A DNA stretch of 64,000 bases from Gp6-AA40 sp964505975. GTDB lineage: Bacteria; Acidobacteriota; Vicinamibacteria; Vicinamibacterales; UBA2999. Location of the stretch: the NCBI GenBank assembly GCA_964505975.1, contig CAZDLW010000003.1, forward strand, positions 1 to 64,000. The letters run 5' to 3'. The notes under the pieces were generated by a model. That model worked only from the letters and a program-made list of their open reading frames with translations. It was not told where the DNA came from and did not search any database. Each line of letters begins with the position of its first letter. Position 1 is the first letter of the stretch. Below are positions 9,007 to 17,539 of this stretch, one piece after another. The translations under genes and the position numbers were made by a program.

Positions 9007-10094
9007 GGCGCGAGGTGTTTCGCGCTGAGGGCCTGCCCGCGCTGCAGAACCGAACCTTCGCCAGCGCGGCCGAGGCCAGAGCCAGCGTGACAGGCGATGT
9101 GGCGCTGGTCCAGGACGAACGCACCGGGCTCGTGTTCAATGCGGCGTTCGATCCACACCGGTTGCAGTACGACCGTCACTACCACAACGAACAGGAGCAC
9201 TCACCTGTCTTTCGGCGACATCTCGCGGACGTGACCCAGGTAATCGCCCGTTTCTTCGCAGGACAGCGCCTGATCGAGGTCGGATGTGGGAAGGGCTATT
9301 TCCTCGAGCATCTGCAAGGGCTCGGGCACGAGATCACCGGCATCGACCCTGCGTATGATGGCGACAACGTGGATGTGATCGCGGCCCCGTTCGAACGTGG
9401 GCTGGGATTGTCGGCCGACGGCGTCATCCTGAGGCACGTGCTGGAGCACATTCCCGATCCGATCGCATTCCTGTCGGACATCTCGGAGGCCAATGGCCGT
9501 CGCGGCGCCATCTACATCGAAGTGCCGTGCTTCGACTGGATACTGGGTCATCGTGCCTGGTTCGACGTGTTCTACGAGCACGTCAACTACTTCAGGCTCC
9601 ATGATCTCGTCCGGATGTTCGGCTGCATCCACGAATACGGTCATCTGTTCGGAGGACAGTATCTGTATATCGTGGCCGACCTGGCCAGCCTGCGCGTCCC
9701 GGACGCACACGAATCCGACCGTATCACGATGCCCGACGACTTCCTGCACGGCATCGATCGCACGATAGCACTCATTCGGAGCAGCGGCGCCAGGCGCAAT
9801 GCCATGTGGGGCGCGGCCTCGAAGGGGGTGATCTTCGCGGTGTACCTGCAGCGTGCGGGCATCACCCTCGACGAAGCAATCGATATCAACCCCGCCAAGC
9901 AGGGCCGATTCCTGCCCGTCAGTGCTCTCAGGGTCTCTGCTCCCGAGGACGCGGCGTCGCGGCTCGATGCCGAGGACAACCTGTTCGTGATGAACTCGAA
10001 CTACCTCGATGAGATCATCGTTCGCTCGAATCGGCGTTATGCGTACGTGGAGGTCGACTACCGCGACCGTCAGACGCGCGAGAGCGTGTCATGA
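9003..10094 (+). CDS. Second sugar C-methyltransferase-like protein, lacking the zinc domain
   Basis: A 363-residue class I methyltransferase with the SAM motif EVGCGKGYF near residues 91-100, LRHVLEHIPDP, and FYEHVNYF, which matches the YHEHFSY element of the C-methyltransferase upstream. The C-terminal half (WGAASKG, DINPAKQGRFLP, NSNYLDEI) matches the methyltransferase-14-type C-terminal domain of that family. The N-terminal zinc-binding domain seen in the 6694 gene is absent; the corresponding region is an unrelated ~60 residues. It overlaps both neighbours by four bases. It may add a second methyl group, or act as a partner of the first enzyme. Confidence 0.8.
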   Translation: MRREVFRAEGLPALQNRTFASAAEARASVTGDVALVQDERTGLVFNAAFDPHRLQYDRHYHNEQEHSPVFRRHLADVTQVIARFFAGQRLIEVGCGKGYFLEHLQGLGHEITGIDPAYDGDNVDVIAAPFERGLGLSADGVILRHVLEHIPDPIAFLSDISEANGRRGAIYIEVPCFDWILGHRAWFDVFYEHVNYFRLHDLVRMFGCIHEYGHLFGGQYLYIVADLASLRVPDAHESDRITMPDDFLHGIDRTIALIRSSGARRNAMWGAASKGVIFAVYLQRAGITLDEAIDINPAKQGRFLPVSALRVSAPEDAASRLDAEDNLFVMNSNYLDEIIVRSNRRYAYVEVDYRDRQTRESVS

Positions 10095-10867
10095 AGGTAG
10101 TCATTCTGGCCGGTGGACTCGGCTCGCGCCTCGCCGAGGAGACGTATGTAAAGCCCAAGCCGATGGTGGAGATCGGTGGCAAGCCAATTCTGTGGCACAT
10201 CATGAAGATCTATGCCGCTCACGATGTGAGCGAGTTCATCATCTGCTGCGGCTACAGAGGGCACATGATCAAGGAGTATTTCGCGAACTACTTCCTCTAC
10301 GACGCCGACTGTCGCTTCGACCTGAAGAACAATCGCATGGAGGTGCTCCGCAACGGCGTGGAGCCCTGGATCGTCACACTCATCGATACCGGCGAGGCGA
10401 CGATGACCGGCGGCCGCTTGAAGCGCGTGCGCGAGCATGTCGGCGACGGGACGTTCTGTTTCACCTACGGCGACGGCGTCAGCGACGTCAACATCCGGGA
10501 CCTGATTGCCTTTCACCGCGGTCAAGGGGCGCTCGCGACGCTCACGGCGGCGCAGCCGCCGGGCCGTTTCGGGACCCTCAGCCTGGGAAGCACGCAGACG
10601 CACGTGCGGAGCTTCCGCGAAAAGCCCGCAGGCGATGGCGCGTGGATCAACGGCGGCTTCTTCGTGGTGGAGCCGCAGGCGCTGGATTACATTGCCGGCG
10701 ACTCGACCGTCTGGGAGCGCGAACCACTCGAGAAACTGGCCGCGGACGACGCGCTCGTCGCCTACAAACATCGGGGGTTCTGGCACCCCATGGATACCTT
10801 GCGCGACCGGATGTACCTGGAGGAGCTCTGGAACTCCGGCCAGGCGCCATGGAAGGTCTGGGAGTGA
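10091..10867 (+). CDS. rfbF: Glucose-1-phosphate cytidylyltransferase
   Basis: A 258-residue nucleotidyltransferase making CDP-glucose from CTP and glucose-1-phosphate. The LAGGLGSRLAEET start and the downstream KPKPMVEIGGKPILWHIM block are diagnostic of RfbF, and the length equals that of known enzymes. Further family marks are CFTYGDGVSDV, QPPGRFG and the FWHPMDTLRD end. It is the entry step to CDP-linked deoxysugars. Its usual partner, CDP-glucose 4,6-dehydratase (RfbG), is not in the window. The start overlaps the preceding methyltransferase stop (ATGA), tying it to the C-methyl sugar operon. Confidence 0.95.
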   Translation: MKVVILAGGLGSRLAEETYVKPKPMVEIGGKPILWHIMKIYAAHDVSEFIICCGYRGHMIKEYFANYFLYDADCRFDLKNNRMEVLRNGVEPWIVTLIDTGEATMTGGRLKRVREHVGDGTFCFTYGDGVSDVNIRDLIAFHRGQGALATLTAAQPPGRFGTLSLGSTQTHVRSFREKPAGDGAWINGGFFVVEPQALDYIAGDSTVWEREPLEKLAADDALVAYKHRGFWHPMDTLRDRMYLEELWNSGQAPWKVWE

Positions 10868-10931
10868 CCGAGGCCTGGCCCGTTCGTCGCCGACTGCTTT
10901 CCAGCGCGGCACCGTTCGGAGGCGGAGCGGG

Positions 10932-11489
10932 ATGACGTTCACGGAAGAAACCACGATCCAAGGCGCGGTCGTCGTCGACGTGGAGCCGCGAAGCGACGAT
11001 CGTGGCTTCTTCGCGCGCGCCTGGTGCGAGCAGGAATTCGAAGCTCACGGCCTCAATCCACGGCTGGCCCAGGCGAATCTCTCCTATAACAGGAGGCGGG
11101 GCACGCTTCGCGGGTTGCATTACCAGGCAGCCCCGTACGAAGAGGCCAAGCTGGTCCGCTGCATCCGCGGAGCGATGTACGACGTGATCGTGGATCTCCG
11201 TCGTGCGTCATCCACGTACCTGCACTGGGCGGCAGTGGAGCTCAGTGCGGACAATCGTAAGGCGCTCTACGTACCTGAAGGGTGCGCTCACGGATTCCAG
11301 ACGCTCGATGACGACACGGAAGTGTTGTACCTGATCACGCACCGCCATATCCCCCACGCCGAACGGGGCGTGCGGTGGGATGACCCGGTATTCAATATCG
11401 CCTGGCCCCACGTGGAACATCGGGTGATGTCGGCAAAGGATCTCGCGTGGCCCCCATTCGCACCGGCAGGGGCTGTGGCTCGGCGATGA
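10932..11489 (+). CDS. rfbC: RmlC/RfbC-type nucleotide-sugar 3,5-epimerase, copy 1
   Basis: A 185-residue cupin-fold epimerase. It has the family marks DDRGFFARAWC, the catalytic-His block GTLRGLHYQ, YVPEGCAHGFQTL and WPHVEHRVMSAKD. Such enzymes epimerise C-3 and/or C-5 of a 4-keto-6-deoxy nucleotide sugar. As the last gene of the CDP-sugar operon it may act on a CDP-4-keto sugar rather than the usual dTDP one. The ATG follows GGAGGCGGAGCGGG. A clear paralogue lies at 15586-16149, with similarity also at the DNA level. Confidence 0.88.
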   Translation: MTFTEETTIQGAVVVDVEPRSDDRGFFARAWCEQEFEAHGLNPRLAQANLSYNRRRGTLRGLHYQAAPYEEAKLVRCIRGAMYDVIVDLRRASSTYLHWAAVELSADNRKALYVPEGCAHGFQTLDDDTEVLYLITHRHIPHAERGVRWDDPVFNIAWPHVEHRVMSAKDLAWPPFAPAGAVARR

Positions 11490-11506
11490 CCTGGGGGCGC
11501 GTTGGA

Positions 11507-11531
11507 CCGGGCTAGCCCCGGGCTAGCCCGG
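11507..11531. terminator. Near-perfect GC palindrome, possible terminator
   Basis: Two copies of GGGCTAGCCC lie back to back, flanked by CC and GG, giving a 25-base palindrome that deviates only at its centre. It starts 18 bases after the rfbC stop. It could form a very stable hairpin, but no T-tract follows, so intrinsic termination is uncertain; a protein-binding site is also possible. Confidence 0.4.
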
Positions 11532-11648
11532 GCGACGTCTTGAGCACTTCGCGGAGCGCGGCAGAGGATACTGGCAACCGGGCATGCACGGCGTTCTGTC
11601 GGCCGCGGTGCTGGCTCACTTCATGCCGGCCTGCGGGCCACGGCATCA

Positions 11649-11664
11649 TGGCACGAAATCAGCT
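11649..11664 (+). promoter_or_regulatory. Candidate sigma-54 promoter upstream of the heptose genes
   Basis: The sequence TGGCACGAAATCAGCT has a perfect -24 element (TGGCACG) and GC at the correct ten-base spacing; the -12 half is CAGC instead of TTGC. Transcription would start near 11675, leaving a leader of nearly 390 bases before gmhA. Confidence 0.35.
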
Positions 11665-12062
11665 ACACTCCTCCTGAATAGGCGTATGAGATGGATGAGC
11701 GACGGTTGGACGCAACGTTGTTCTGCCAATCTCACCCGATTGAACTTCAGATTAGAATCTAGGCGGCGCTGAATTTCTTGCCCACGGCGTCAAGAATCAG
11801 AGGTTAAGGTCCGGCGTGAAGCAGACTTTCGTGAAGCTTGCGCATCAGTCACTCCACGGACAACGCGATAAAACCAGCGCCGGCGCCAGGTTACCGGCAT
11901 CGTGGAAACCGTTCAGAGCCATGGACAGCCTCTTGCCTACGGTCTGGCTGCGACGGTCACGGAGCTAGGAAACCGTCCGTTGGCAAAGATCGGTTGCAGG
12001 ACGGAATGTGACTGAGAGGGCGAAGCTGTGTGTATCTCTCTGGTTCGTTGCGAGAAATTGTC

Positions 12063-12701
12063 ATGATTCAAGACACGGACGCCCGGCGGGTGGCCGTCGA
12101 GTATCTGGATGTGCTCGGCCGCACTCTGCGCGATCTCGATCTCGACGCGGTGCTGCGTGTCTGTGGGCACATCCAGCGCGTCCGGGACGTGGGCGGGATG
12201 GTCTATCTGGCTGGGAACGGGGGCAGTGCCGCTACGGCGTCACATTGGGCGAATGATCTTGGTAAGGCGACCAAACGGACCGACGCGAAGCCGATTCGGG
12301 TGATGAGCCTGGGAGATCAGCTATCGTGGCTGACCGCACTGGCGAATGATGAAGGGTATGCGCGTGTGTTCGCCGGTCAGCTCGAGAATTTCGCCCACGC
12401 TGGAGATCTCCTGGCGGTTTTTTCGGCCAGCGGCAATTCGCCCAATCTGGTCGAGGCCGTCCGCGTGGCCCGATCGCGGGGGGTGATGACCGTTGGGTTT
12501 CTCGGTTTCGACGGCGGAACGCTGAAATCCCTGGTGGACGACTACGTCTGGCTGCCAACCCCGATTGGGGCATATGGTGCGGCAGAGGACGGGCATCTGG
12601 TGGTCTGCCACCTCATGACGACGATCCTGGCGCGAGGTGCAGCGTCGAGCGAGCGAGCCGGCGTGACCGTGGCGTCCGAGTCGGGCTCCGTCCGGTCGTG
12701 A
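12063..12701 (+). CDS. gmhA: Sedoheptulose-7-phosphate isomerase (SIS domain)
   Basis: A 212-residue SIS-domain protein. AGNGGSAATASHWANDL, the SLGDQLSWLTALANDEGY block and FSASGNSPN are typical of GmhA, which converts sedoheptulose-7-phosphate to D-glycero-D-manno-heptose-7-phosphate. It is followed directly by an HddC-GmhB fusion (GTGA overlap) and, further on, by an HddA-like kinase, so the GDP-heptose route is complete. A GTG at 12030, preceded by GAGAGGG, could add 11 residues; the ATG at 12063 gives the usual family length. Confidence 0.92.
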   Translation: MIQDTDARRVAVEYLDVLGRTLRDLDLDAVLRVCGHIQRVRDVGGMVYLAGNGGSAATASHWANDLGKATKRTDAKPIRVMSLGDQLSWLTALANDEGYARVFAGQLENFAHAGDLLAVFSASGNSPNLVEAVRVARSRGVMTVGFLGFDGGTLKSLVDDYVWLPTPIGAYGAAEDGHLVVCHLMTTILARGAASSERAGVTVASESGSVRS

Positions 12702-13936
12702 CCATCCGTACCAAAGGTGAGGGGTTGATTCGCCCCCGGCAGGCAGTCATTCTTGCCGGAGGCCGGGGCTCTCGGCTCGGTACGCTGACCGACGCTCGGC
12801 CAAAGCCCATGATCGAGGTGCACGGGCGCCCGTTTCTCGAGTATCTCGTGGAGATGCTCAGGGAGCAGGGATTCACCGAGGTGTTGCTCCTGCTTGGATA
12901 CCGCGCGCACGTCGTGCAGGACCACTTCGGCGATGGCAGCCGATTTGGCGTACGTATCGAGTACTCCGTGACTCCTGCCGAGGACCTGACGGTCAGGCGC
13001 CTGCAGGCGGCGCGTAGTCGGATCGCCGACCCCTTCCTGCTGATGTACTGCGACAACTACTGGCCGATGCCGTTCGAGAGGCTCTGGCGTCAATACGTCG
13101 GGGCGGGGGTCGCGGCGCTGACCACGGTCTATAGCAATAGAGACGGGTATTCGCGCAACACGGTCAAAGTCGGGTCGGATGGCGTGATTGAGATCTTCGA
13201 CCGCACGCGAACCGCCCCGGGCCTCAACGGCATCGAGATCAGCTACGCAATCCTGCGGCGCGATCTGCTCGACTTGCTGCCCGAACACGACATGCTGGTC
13301 GAGGAGGCCCTGTATCCGACACTGGCACTCCAGGGGCAGCTCGTGGCTCACGTCACGGATCACCGGTATTACAGCGTCGGTTCCGTGGATCGGCTCCCGC
13401 TGACCGAGGCATTTCTCGCCAGAACGCCCGCCGTCATCGTGGATCGCGACGGCGTCCTCAACCGTCGTCCGCCGCCGGGACAGTACGTGCGTGACGTCAG
13501 CGAGTTCGAGTGGCTGCCGGGGTCGCTCGAGGCACTTCGGGCGTTTCGCCAGGCTGGGTACCGTGTGATCGTCGCATCGAACCAGGCGGGCGTCGCGCGC
13601 GGCCACGTGAGTACCGACGCCCTCCACGCGATCCACGACATGATGCGAGCCCAGGCCGCCGAGGCGGGTGGGGGCATCGACGCCATTTACTACTGTCCGC
13701 ACGATTGGGACGCGGGGTGCGAGTGCCGCAAACCGCGACCGGGTCTCCTGTTCCAGGCCCAACGCGATTTTTCGCTGGATCTCACACGGACATGCTTTCT
13801 GGGTGACGACGAACGGGACTTGCAGGCGGCGGAGGCCGCTGGCGCCCCCGGGCGGCTGGTCACCGCGACGGAACCACTTCTGGTTCATACTCGTCAACTG
13901 CTCGCTCACACGGCCTCCTCGGAGCTCCGCAACTGA
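12698..13936 (+). CDS. hddC: HddC-GmhB fusion: heptose-1-phosphate guanylyltransferase and heptose-bisphosphate phosphatase
   Basis: A 412-residue two-domain enzyme. Residues 15-240 are a nucleotidyltransferase (AVILAGGRGSRLGTLTD, then KPMIEVHGRPF), like HddC, which makes GDP-D-glycero-alpha-D-manno-heptose. Residues 244-400 are a HAD phosphatase of the GmhB type: catalytic DRDGVLN, SNQAGVARG, and the zinc loop CPH...CECRKPRPG, ending GDDERDLQAAEAAG. GmhB removes the C-7 phosphate of the heptose bisphosphate. Joining the last two soluble steps in one chain is less common than separate genes. The GTG start overlaps the gmhA stop (GTGA). Sugar specificity is inferred from neighbours. Confidence 0.9.
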   Translation: MTIRTKGEGLIRPRQAVILAGGRGSRLGTLTDARPKPMIEVHGRPFLEYLVEMLREQGFTEVLLLLGYRAHVVQDHFGDGSRFGVRIEYSVTPAEDLTVRRLQAARSRIADPFLLMYCDNYWPMPFERLWRQYVGAGVAALTTVYSNRDGYSRNTVKVGSDGVIEIFDRTRTAPGLNGIEISYAILRRDLLDLLPEHDMLVEEALYPTLALQGQLVAHVTDHRYYSVGSVDRLPLTEAFLARTPAVIVDRDGVLNRRPPPGQYVRDVSEFEWLPGSLEALRAFRQAGYRVIVASNQAGVARGHVSTDALHAIHDMMRAQAAEAGGGIDAIYYCPHDWDAGCECRKPRPGLLFQAQRDFSLDLTRTCFLGDDERDLQAAEAAGAPGRLVTATEPLLVHTRQLLAHTASSELRN

Positions 13937-13937
13937 T

Positions 13938-14987
13938 ATGTCGCGAATTCAACGCATTCTCATGACCGGCCACAACGGCTATCTCGGTTCCGTCATGGCG
14001 CCGCACCTGACGAGTGCCGGCTACGACGTCGTTGGTCTCGACGCCAACTACTTCCGCGAGTGCACACTCGTCCCTGGTGCCGAGGGGATGGAGATCGAAA
14101 AGGACCTGCGCGATCTGGACGCCGGCGATCTGAGGGACATCGATGCCGTCGTGCATCTGGCCGCGCTGAGCAACGATCCCATCGGAAATCTGAGCGCTGA
14201 CTGGACGCGCGACATCAACCTGCTCGCCACGATACGGTTGGCGGAGCTGGCTCGAGCTGCGGGCGTGCGACGGTTTCTCTTCTCCTCCTCGTGCATCATG
14301 TACGGTCTGTCGGATGCGCCAGTCGTCAACGAGGAGTCGCCACTCGATCCACGCACCGTGTACGCCCGATCGAAGGTCGAGGCCGAGCGCGCCCTCTCGG
14401 CGTTGGCCACGGCGGATTTCTCGCCGACGTTTCTTCGCAACGGCACGGTGTACGGGTTGTCGTCCCGGATGCGATTCGACACGGTCCTGAACGATCTGGT
14501 CGGTGCTGCAGTCACCGAGGGTCGGGTGGTCGTCCAGGGTGATGGGACACCGTGGCGTCCCGTCGTGCACGTCGAGGACGTGGCGCGGGCATTCGCCGCC
14601 GTGATCGAGGCGCCACGGGAGGCCGTGCACAATCAGGCGTTCAACGTCGGTGCCGACACGCTGAACATCCAGGTCGGCGACCTGGCCACGGTCGTGGCGC
14701 GGGTCGTGCCGGAATGCCAGCTCGAGGTAGCGGGATCGCCGGCTGCGGATCGTCGGTCGTATCGCGCGGATTTCTCCAAGTTCGGCCGCACCTTCCCGTC
14801 GGTGGTCTTCCGTTCGCCGGCCTCTGGTGCTCGTGACCTGTATGACACATTTGCCGCGTTGCCCCTCACGCGGGATCACTATCGCAGCGACCGCTTCATT
14901 CGCCTGAAGTGGCTGCACCGGTTGCTCGATTCGGGCCGTCTCGATCAGTCGCTGCGATGGACGGTCACCGTGGGGGCCGACCGATGA
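13938..14987 (+). CDS. NAD-dependent nucleotide-sugar epimerase/dehydratase (extended SDR)
   Basis: A 349-residue SDR with GHNGYLG near residue 11, SSCIMYG and the Tyr-x-x-x-Lys pair in YARSK. It is a paralogue of the SDR at 3805-4830, sharing AALSNDPIG, FLRNGTVYG and GDGTPWRPVVHV. It starts one base after the HddC-GmhB stop and its own stop overlaps the next gene (ATGA). Placed inside the GDP-heptose genes, it may oxidise or epimerise the heptose nucleotide, for example creating a 4-keto form for the RmlC-like enzymes next to it. That role is inference. Confidence 0.85.
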   Translation: MSRIQRILMTGHNGYLGSVMAPHLTSAGYDVVGLDANYFRECTLVPGAEGMEIEKDLRDLDAGDLRDIDAVVHLAALSNDPIGNLSADWTRDINLLATIRLAELARAAGVRRFLFSSSCIMYGLSDAPVVNEESPLDPRTVYARSKVEAERALSALATADFSPTFLRNGTVYGLSSRMRFDTVLNDLVGAAVTEGRVVVQGDGTPWRPVVHVEDVARAFAAVIEAPREAVHNQAFNVGADTLNIQVGDLATVVARVVPECQLEVAGSPAADRRSYRADFSKFGRTFPSVVFRSPASGARDLYDTFAALPLTRDHYRSDRFIRLKWLHRLLDSGRLDQSLRWTVTVGADR

Positions 14988-15433
14988 TCGACGGGGTGAA
15001 GGTTGTTCCGTTGCGTCAGATCGTGGACGAGCGGGGCAAGATCATGCATATGATGAAGGCCACCGATCCGCACTTCATCCGGTTCGGCGAGATCTACTTC
15101 TCGTGTGCCTGGCCCGGGACGATCAAAGCGTGGCATGTCCACACACGCATGACCATCAACAATGCGGTCATGGTGGGGAGCGCCAAGCTGGTGATGTACG
15201 ACCTGCGGCCCGACTCGCCCACACAGGGAGAGCTCCAGGAGGTGTTCCTGGGTGAGGACAACTACTGCCTCGTGCAGATTCCGCCGGGGATCGCGAACGG
15301 CTACAAGGCGTACGGGGACAAGATGGTCGTGCTGGCCAACTGTGCAACCGAGTCGCACGACCCGGACGAGATCGTCAGAGTCGATCCATTCACGCCGGAC
15401 ATCCCCTACGACTGGTCATTGCGCCATGGCTGA
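14984..15433 (+). CDS. Small RmlC-like cupin (sugar epimerase-like)
   Basis: A 149-residue cupin. The motifs WHVHTRMTINN, LVMYDLRPDSPT and IPPGIANGYKAYG place it in the dTDP-4-dehydrorhamnose 3,5-epimerase-like superfamily, but it is shorter than classical RmlC (about 185) and lacks the GTLRGLHYQ block; the active-site His lies in WHVH instead. It could be a 3- or 5-epimerase or ketoisomerase for the adjacent nucleotide sugar. The ATG overlaps the previous stop. Confidence 0.8.
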   Translation: MIDGVKVVPLRQIVDERGKIMHMMKATDPHFIRFGEIYFSCAWPGTIKAWHVHTRMTINNAVMVGSAKLVMYDLRPDSPTQGELQEVFLGEDNYCLVQIPPGIANGYKAYGDKMVVLANCATESHDPDEIVRVDPFTPDIPYDWSLRHG

Positions 15434-15585
15434 GAGGCAGCTCGGGTCCGCACGCCGCGGGACCGTTGCAGGCCGACCGCCGCTCCACCCACACAGCACT
15501 CGTGTCCGGCCCGCGTGCGGCCGACACTCCGCTCACTGTGAGGCGTCGGGCGCGCCCCCTCGCCGCATGAGACTTGCTGAGGCGT

Positions 15586-16149
15586 ATGGTCTTCAGTGAA
15601 ACACCGCTGCCCGGTGCGTTTCTCATCGACGTGGAACGCAGATCCGATGATCGAGGCTTCAACGCACGAGCCTGGTGCGAACGGGAATTCGAGGCGCAGG
15701 GTCTCGTGTCTCGTATGGTTCAGGCGAATACGATAGTCAACCACCGCAAGGGCACGCTTCGCGGGCTGCACTATCAGGCAGGGGCTGCCGCCGAGGCCAA
15801 AGTGTTTCGCTGCGTGCGCGGAGCGATTTTCGACGTCATCGTCGACCTCAGGGAAGAGTCTCCGACGTACACGCAATGGTTCGGCGTCGAGCTCACTGCG
15901 GAGAGCCGGCGGATGCTGTACGTGCCGCGGCGTTTTGCGCAGGGCTTCGTGACGCTCGCGGACGATACCGAGCTCTTCTATCACGTATCCGCTTTCTATG
16001 CCCCCGAATGCGAGCGGGGTATTCGTTACGACGATCCTGCAATCGGGATCGCATGGCCGGTCGGGCCGACCGTGATCTCGGAGAAGGACTTGGGTTGGCC
16101 GGACTTCACCTCACGAGTGCCGTTGGAGCACATCAATGATCGTCGTTGA
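15586..16149 (+). CDS. rfbC: RmlC/RfbC-type nucleotide-sugar 3,5-epimerase, copy 2
   Basis: A 187-residue paralogue of the epimerase at 10932, with DDRGFNARAWC, GTLRGLHYQ, YVPRRFAQGFVTL and WPVGPTVISEKD. It would epimerise C-3/C-5 of a 4-keto nucleotide sugar. Located among the heptose genes, its substrate may be a GDP-4-keto-heptose, as for the RmlC-like epimerases of Campylobacter heptose pathways; this is inference. The ATG follows GCTGAGGCGT. The last 14 bases overlap the next gene. Confidence 0.85.
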   Translation: MVFSETPLPGAFLIDVERRSDDRGFNARAWCEREFEAQGLVSRMVQANTIVNHRKGTLRGLHYQAGAAAEAKVFRCVRGAIFDVIVDLREESPTYTQWFGVELTAESRRMLYVPRRFAQGFVTLADDTELFYHVSAFYAPECERGIRYDDPAIGIAWPVGPTVISEKDLGWPDFTSRVPLEHINDRR

Positions 16150-17452
16150 CAGCGCACTGGCCCGGCGAGCGCGCGAAGGGTCTCCAGTCCGTGTCGGGAT
16201 GGTGGGTGCCGGAGCCATGGGCCGGGGGATTGCCCGGCAGATTCTTCATTCGGTGCCGGGTTTGCGTCTGGCCGCCGTCGCGAACCGTCACGTGGAACGT
16301 GCCGCCCAGGCGTACGTCGACGCGGGGGTTCAGGATGTCGTGACGGCACGGTCGGCGGCCGAGCTCGAGTCGGCCGTGACGGACAACCGTCCCGCAGTCA
16401 TCCAGGACGGTATCGAGCTGTGCGCGGCGCCTTCTATCGACGTGATCCTCGAGGTGACCGGTGCGGTTGATTTTGGTGCCCAGGTGGTGATGAATGCCAT
16501 CCGACACCGGAAGCACGTCGTCACGATGAACGCAGAGCTTCAAGGAACGGTGGGGCCCATCCTGAAGACCTTCGCGGACGAGGCCGGCGTTGTCTTGACA
16601 GACTCCGATGGCGATCAGCCGGGCGTCATCATGAACCTGTACCGGTTCGCACAGGCCATCGGCTGTCGTCCCGTGCTGGCCGGAAACATCAAGGGGTTGC
16701 ACGACCGGTATCGGAATCCTTCGACGCAGGCCGAGTTTGCCCGGCGCAACAAGCTTGCACCGCACATGGCCGCGTCGTTTGCCGATGGCACGAAGGTGTC
16801 GTTCGAGATGGCCATTGTGGCGAACGCTACCGGGCTGCGCGTCGGCGTGCGTGGGATGTACGGGCCAGACTGCCAGGACGTGCAGGATGCGGCGCGCCTC
16901 TTCCCGCTCGATCGGCTCCTCGACGGCGGGCTCGTCGACTACGTCGTCGGGGCCAAACCCTCCCCCGGCGTGTTCGTCCTCGGCTATCAGGATGACGCCG
17001 TGCAACGGGAGTACTTGAAGCTGTACAAGATGGGCGACGGCCCGCTGTACACGTTCTACACCCCCTATCATCTCTGTCATTTCGAGGTCCCGCTCACGGT
17101 CGCCCGGGCGGCCCTGCTGGGTGATGCGGCGGTGGCGCCAATCGGTGCGCCGGTCGTCGAGGTCGTGGCGACGGCCAAGGCCGACCTTCGGGCCGGGATG
17201 ATGCTCGACGGAATCGGCCATTTCATGTCGTACGGCCTGTGCGAGAATGCCGACGTGGCCCTTGCCGAGCGGCTGCTGCCCATGGGTGTGGCCGAGGGCT
17301 GCCGGCTCGTACGGGACGTTCCCAGGGATCAGGTTCTCACCTACGATGACGTGGACCTGCCGCCGGGTCGCGTCGTGGACGCTCTCCGCGCCCGCCAGAC
17401 CGAGAGGTTTCGACAGGAATTGTCCACTCGATCGATGGCGGCGCCTGCCTGA
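16136..17452 (+). CDS. Homoserine-dehydrogenase-like NAD(P) oxidoreductase with SAF domain
   Basis: A 438-residue protein. Residues 18-150 form a Rossmann fold (VGMVGAGAMGRGIARQI) resembling homoserine dehydrogenase, followed by a catalytic-type middle region (DGDQPGVIMNLYRFA, GNIKGLHDRY), and a C-terminal SAF-like domain (DLRAGMMLDGIG, MGVAEGCRLVRDV). This arrangement matches the uncharacterised COG4091 family, not true homoserine dehydrogenase. It overlaps the upstream epimerase by 14 bases, so it is part of the heptose operon. It may oxidise or reduce a sugar or sugar-acid intermediate; no substrate can be named. Confidence 0.75.
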   Translation: MIVVDSALARRAREGSPVRVGMVGAGAMGRGIARQILHSVPGLRLAAVANRHVERAAQAYVDAGVQDVVTARSAAELESAVTDNRPAVIQDGIELCAAPSIDVILEVTGAVDFGAQVVMNAIRHRKHVVTMNAELQGTVGPILKTFADEAGVVLTDSDGDQPGVIMNLYRFAQAIGCRPVLAGNIKGLHDRYRNPSTQAEFARRNKLAPHMAASFADGTKVSFEMAIVANATGLRVGVRGMYGPDCQDVQDAARLFPLDRLLDGGLVDYVVGAKPSPGVFVLGYQDDAVQREYLKLYKMGDGPLYTFYTPYHLCHFEVPLTVARAALLGDAAVAPIGAPVVEVVATAKADLRAGMMLDGIGHFMSYGLCENADVALAERLLPMGVAEGCRLVRDVPRDQVLTYDDVDLPPGRVVDALRARQTERFRQELSTRSMAAPA

Positions 17453-17539
17453 CCACCGCACGACCGCGACTGCTGCGGTTCGATGCATTCCCGACACGGC
17501 ACAGAACGGCCGGGACGTGACGCCCTCCTTGGAGTCCGC

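Larger units (their letters stand above)
11490..12062. other. Intergenic region between the CDP-sugar and heptose operons
   Basis: These 573 bases hold no gene I can support. A near-perfect palindrome just after the rfbC stop (11507-11531) may end transcription. A sigma-54-like element lies at 11649-11664. The rest, including the long stretch before gmhA, shows no recognised motif. Confidence 0.5.

Noticed and set aside
11584..11772. Possible 62-residue protein in the gap before gmhA
   Set aside because: Composition and lack of ribosome site suggest chance; no similarity recognised.
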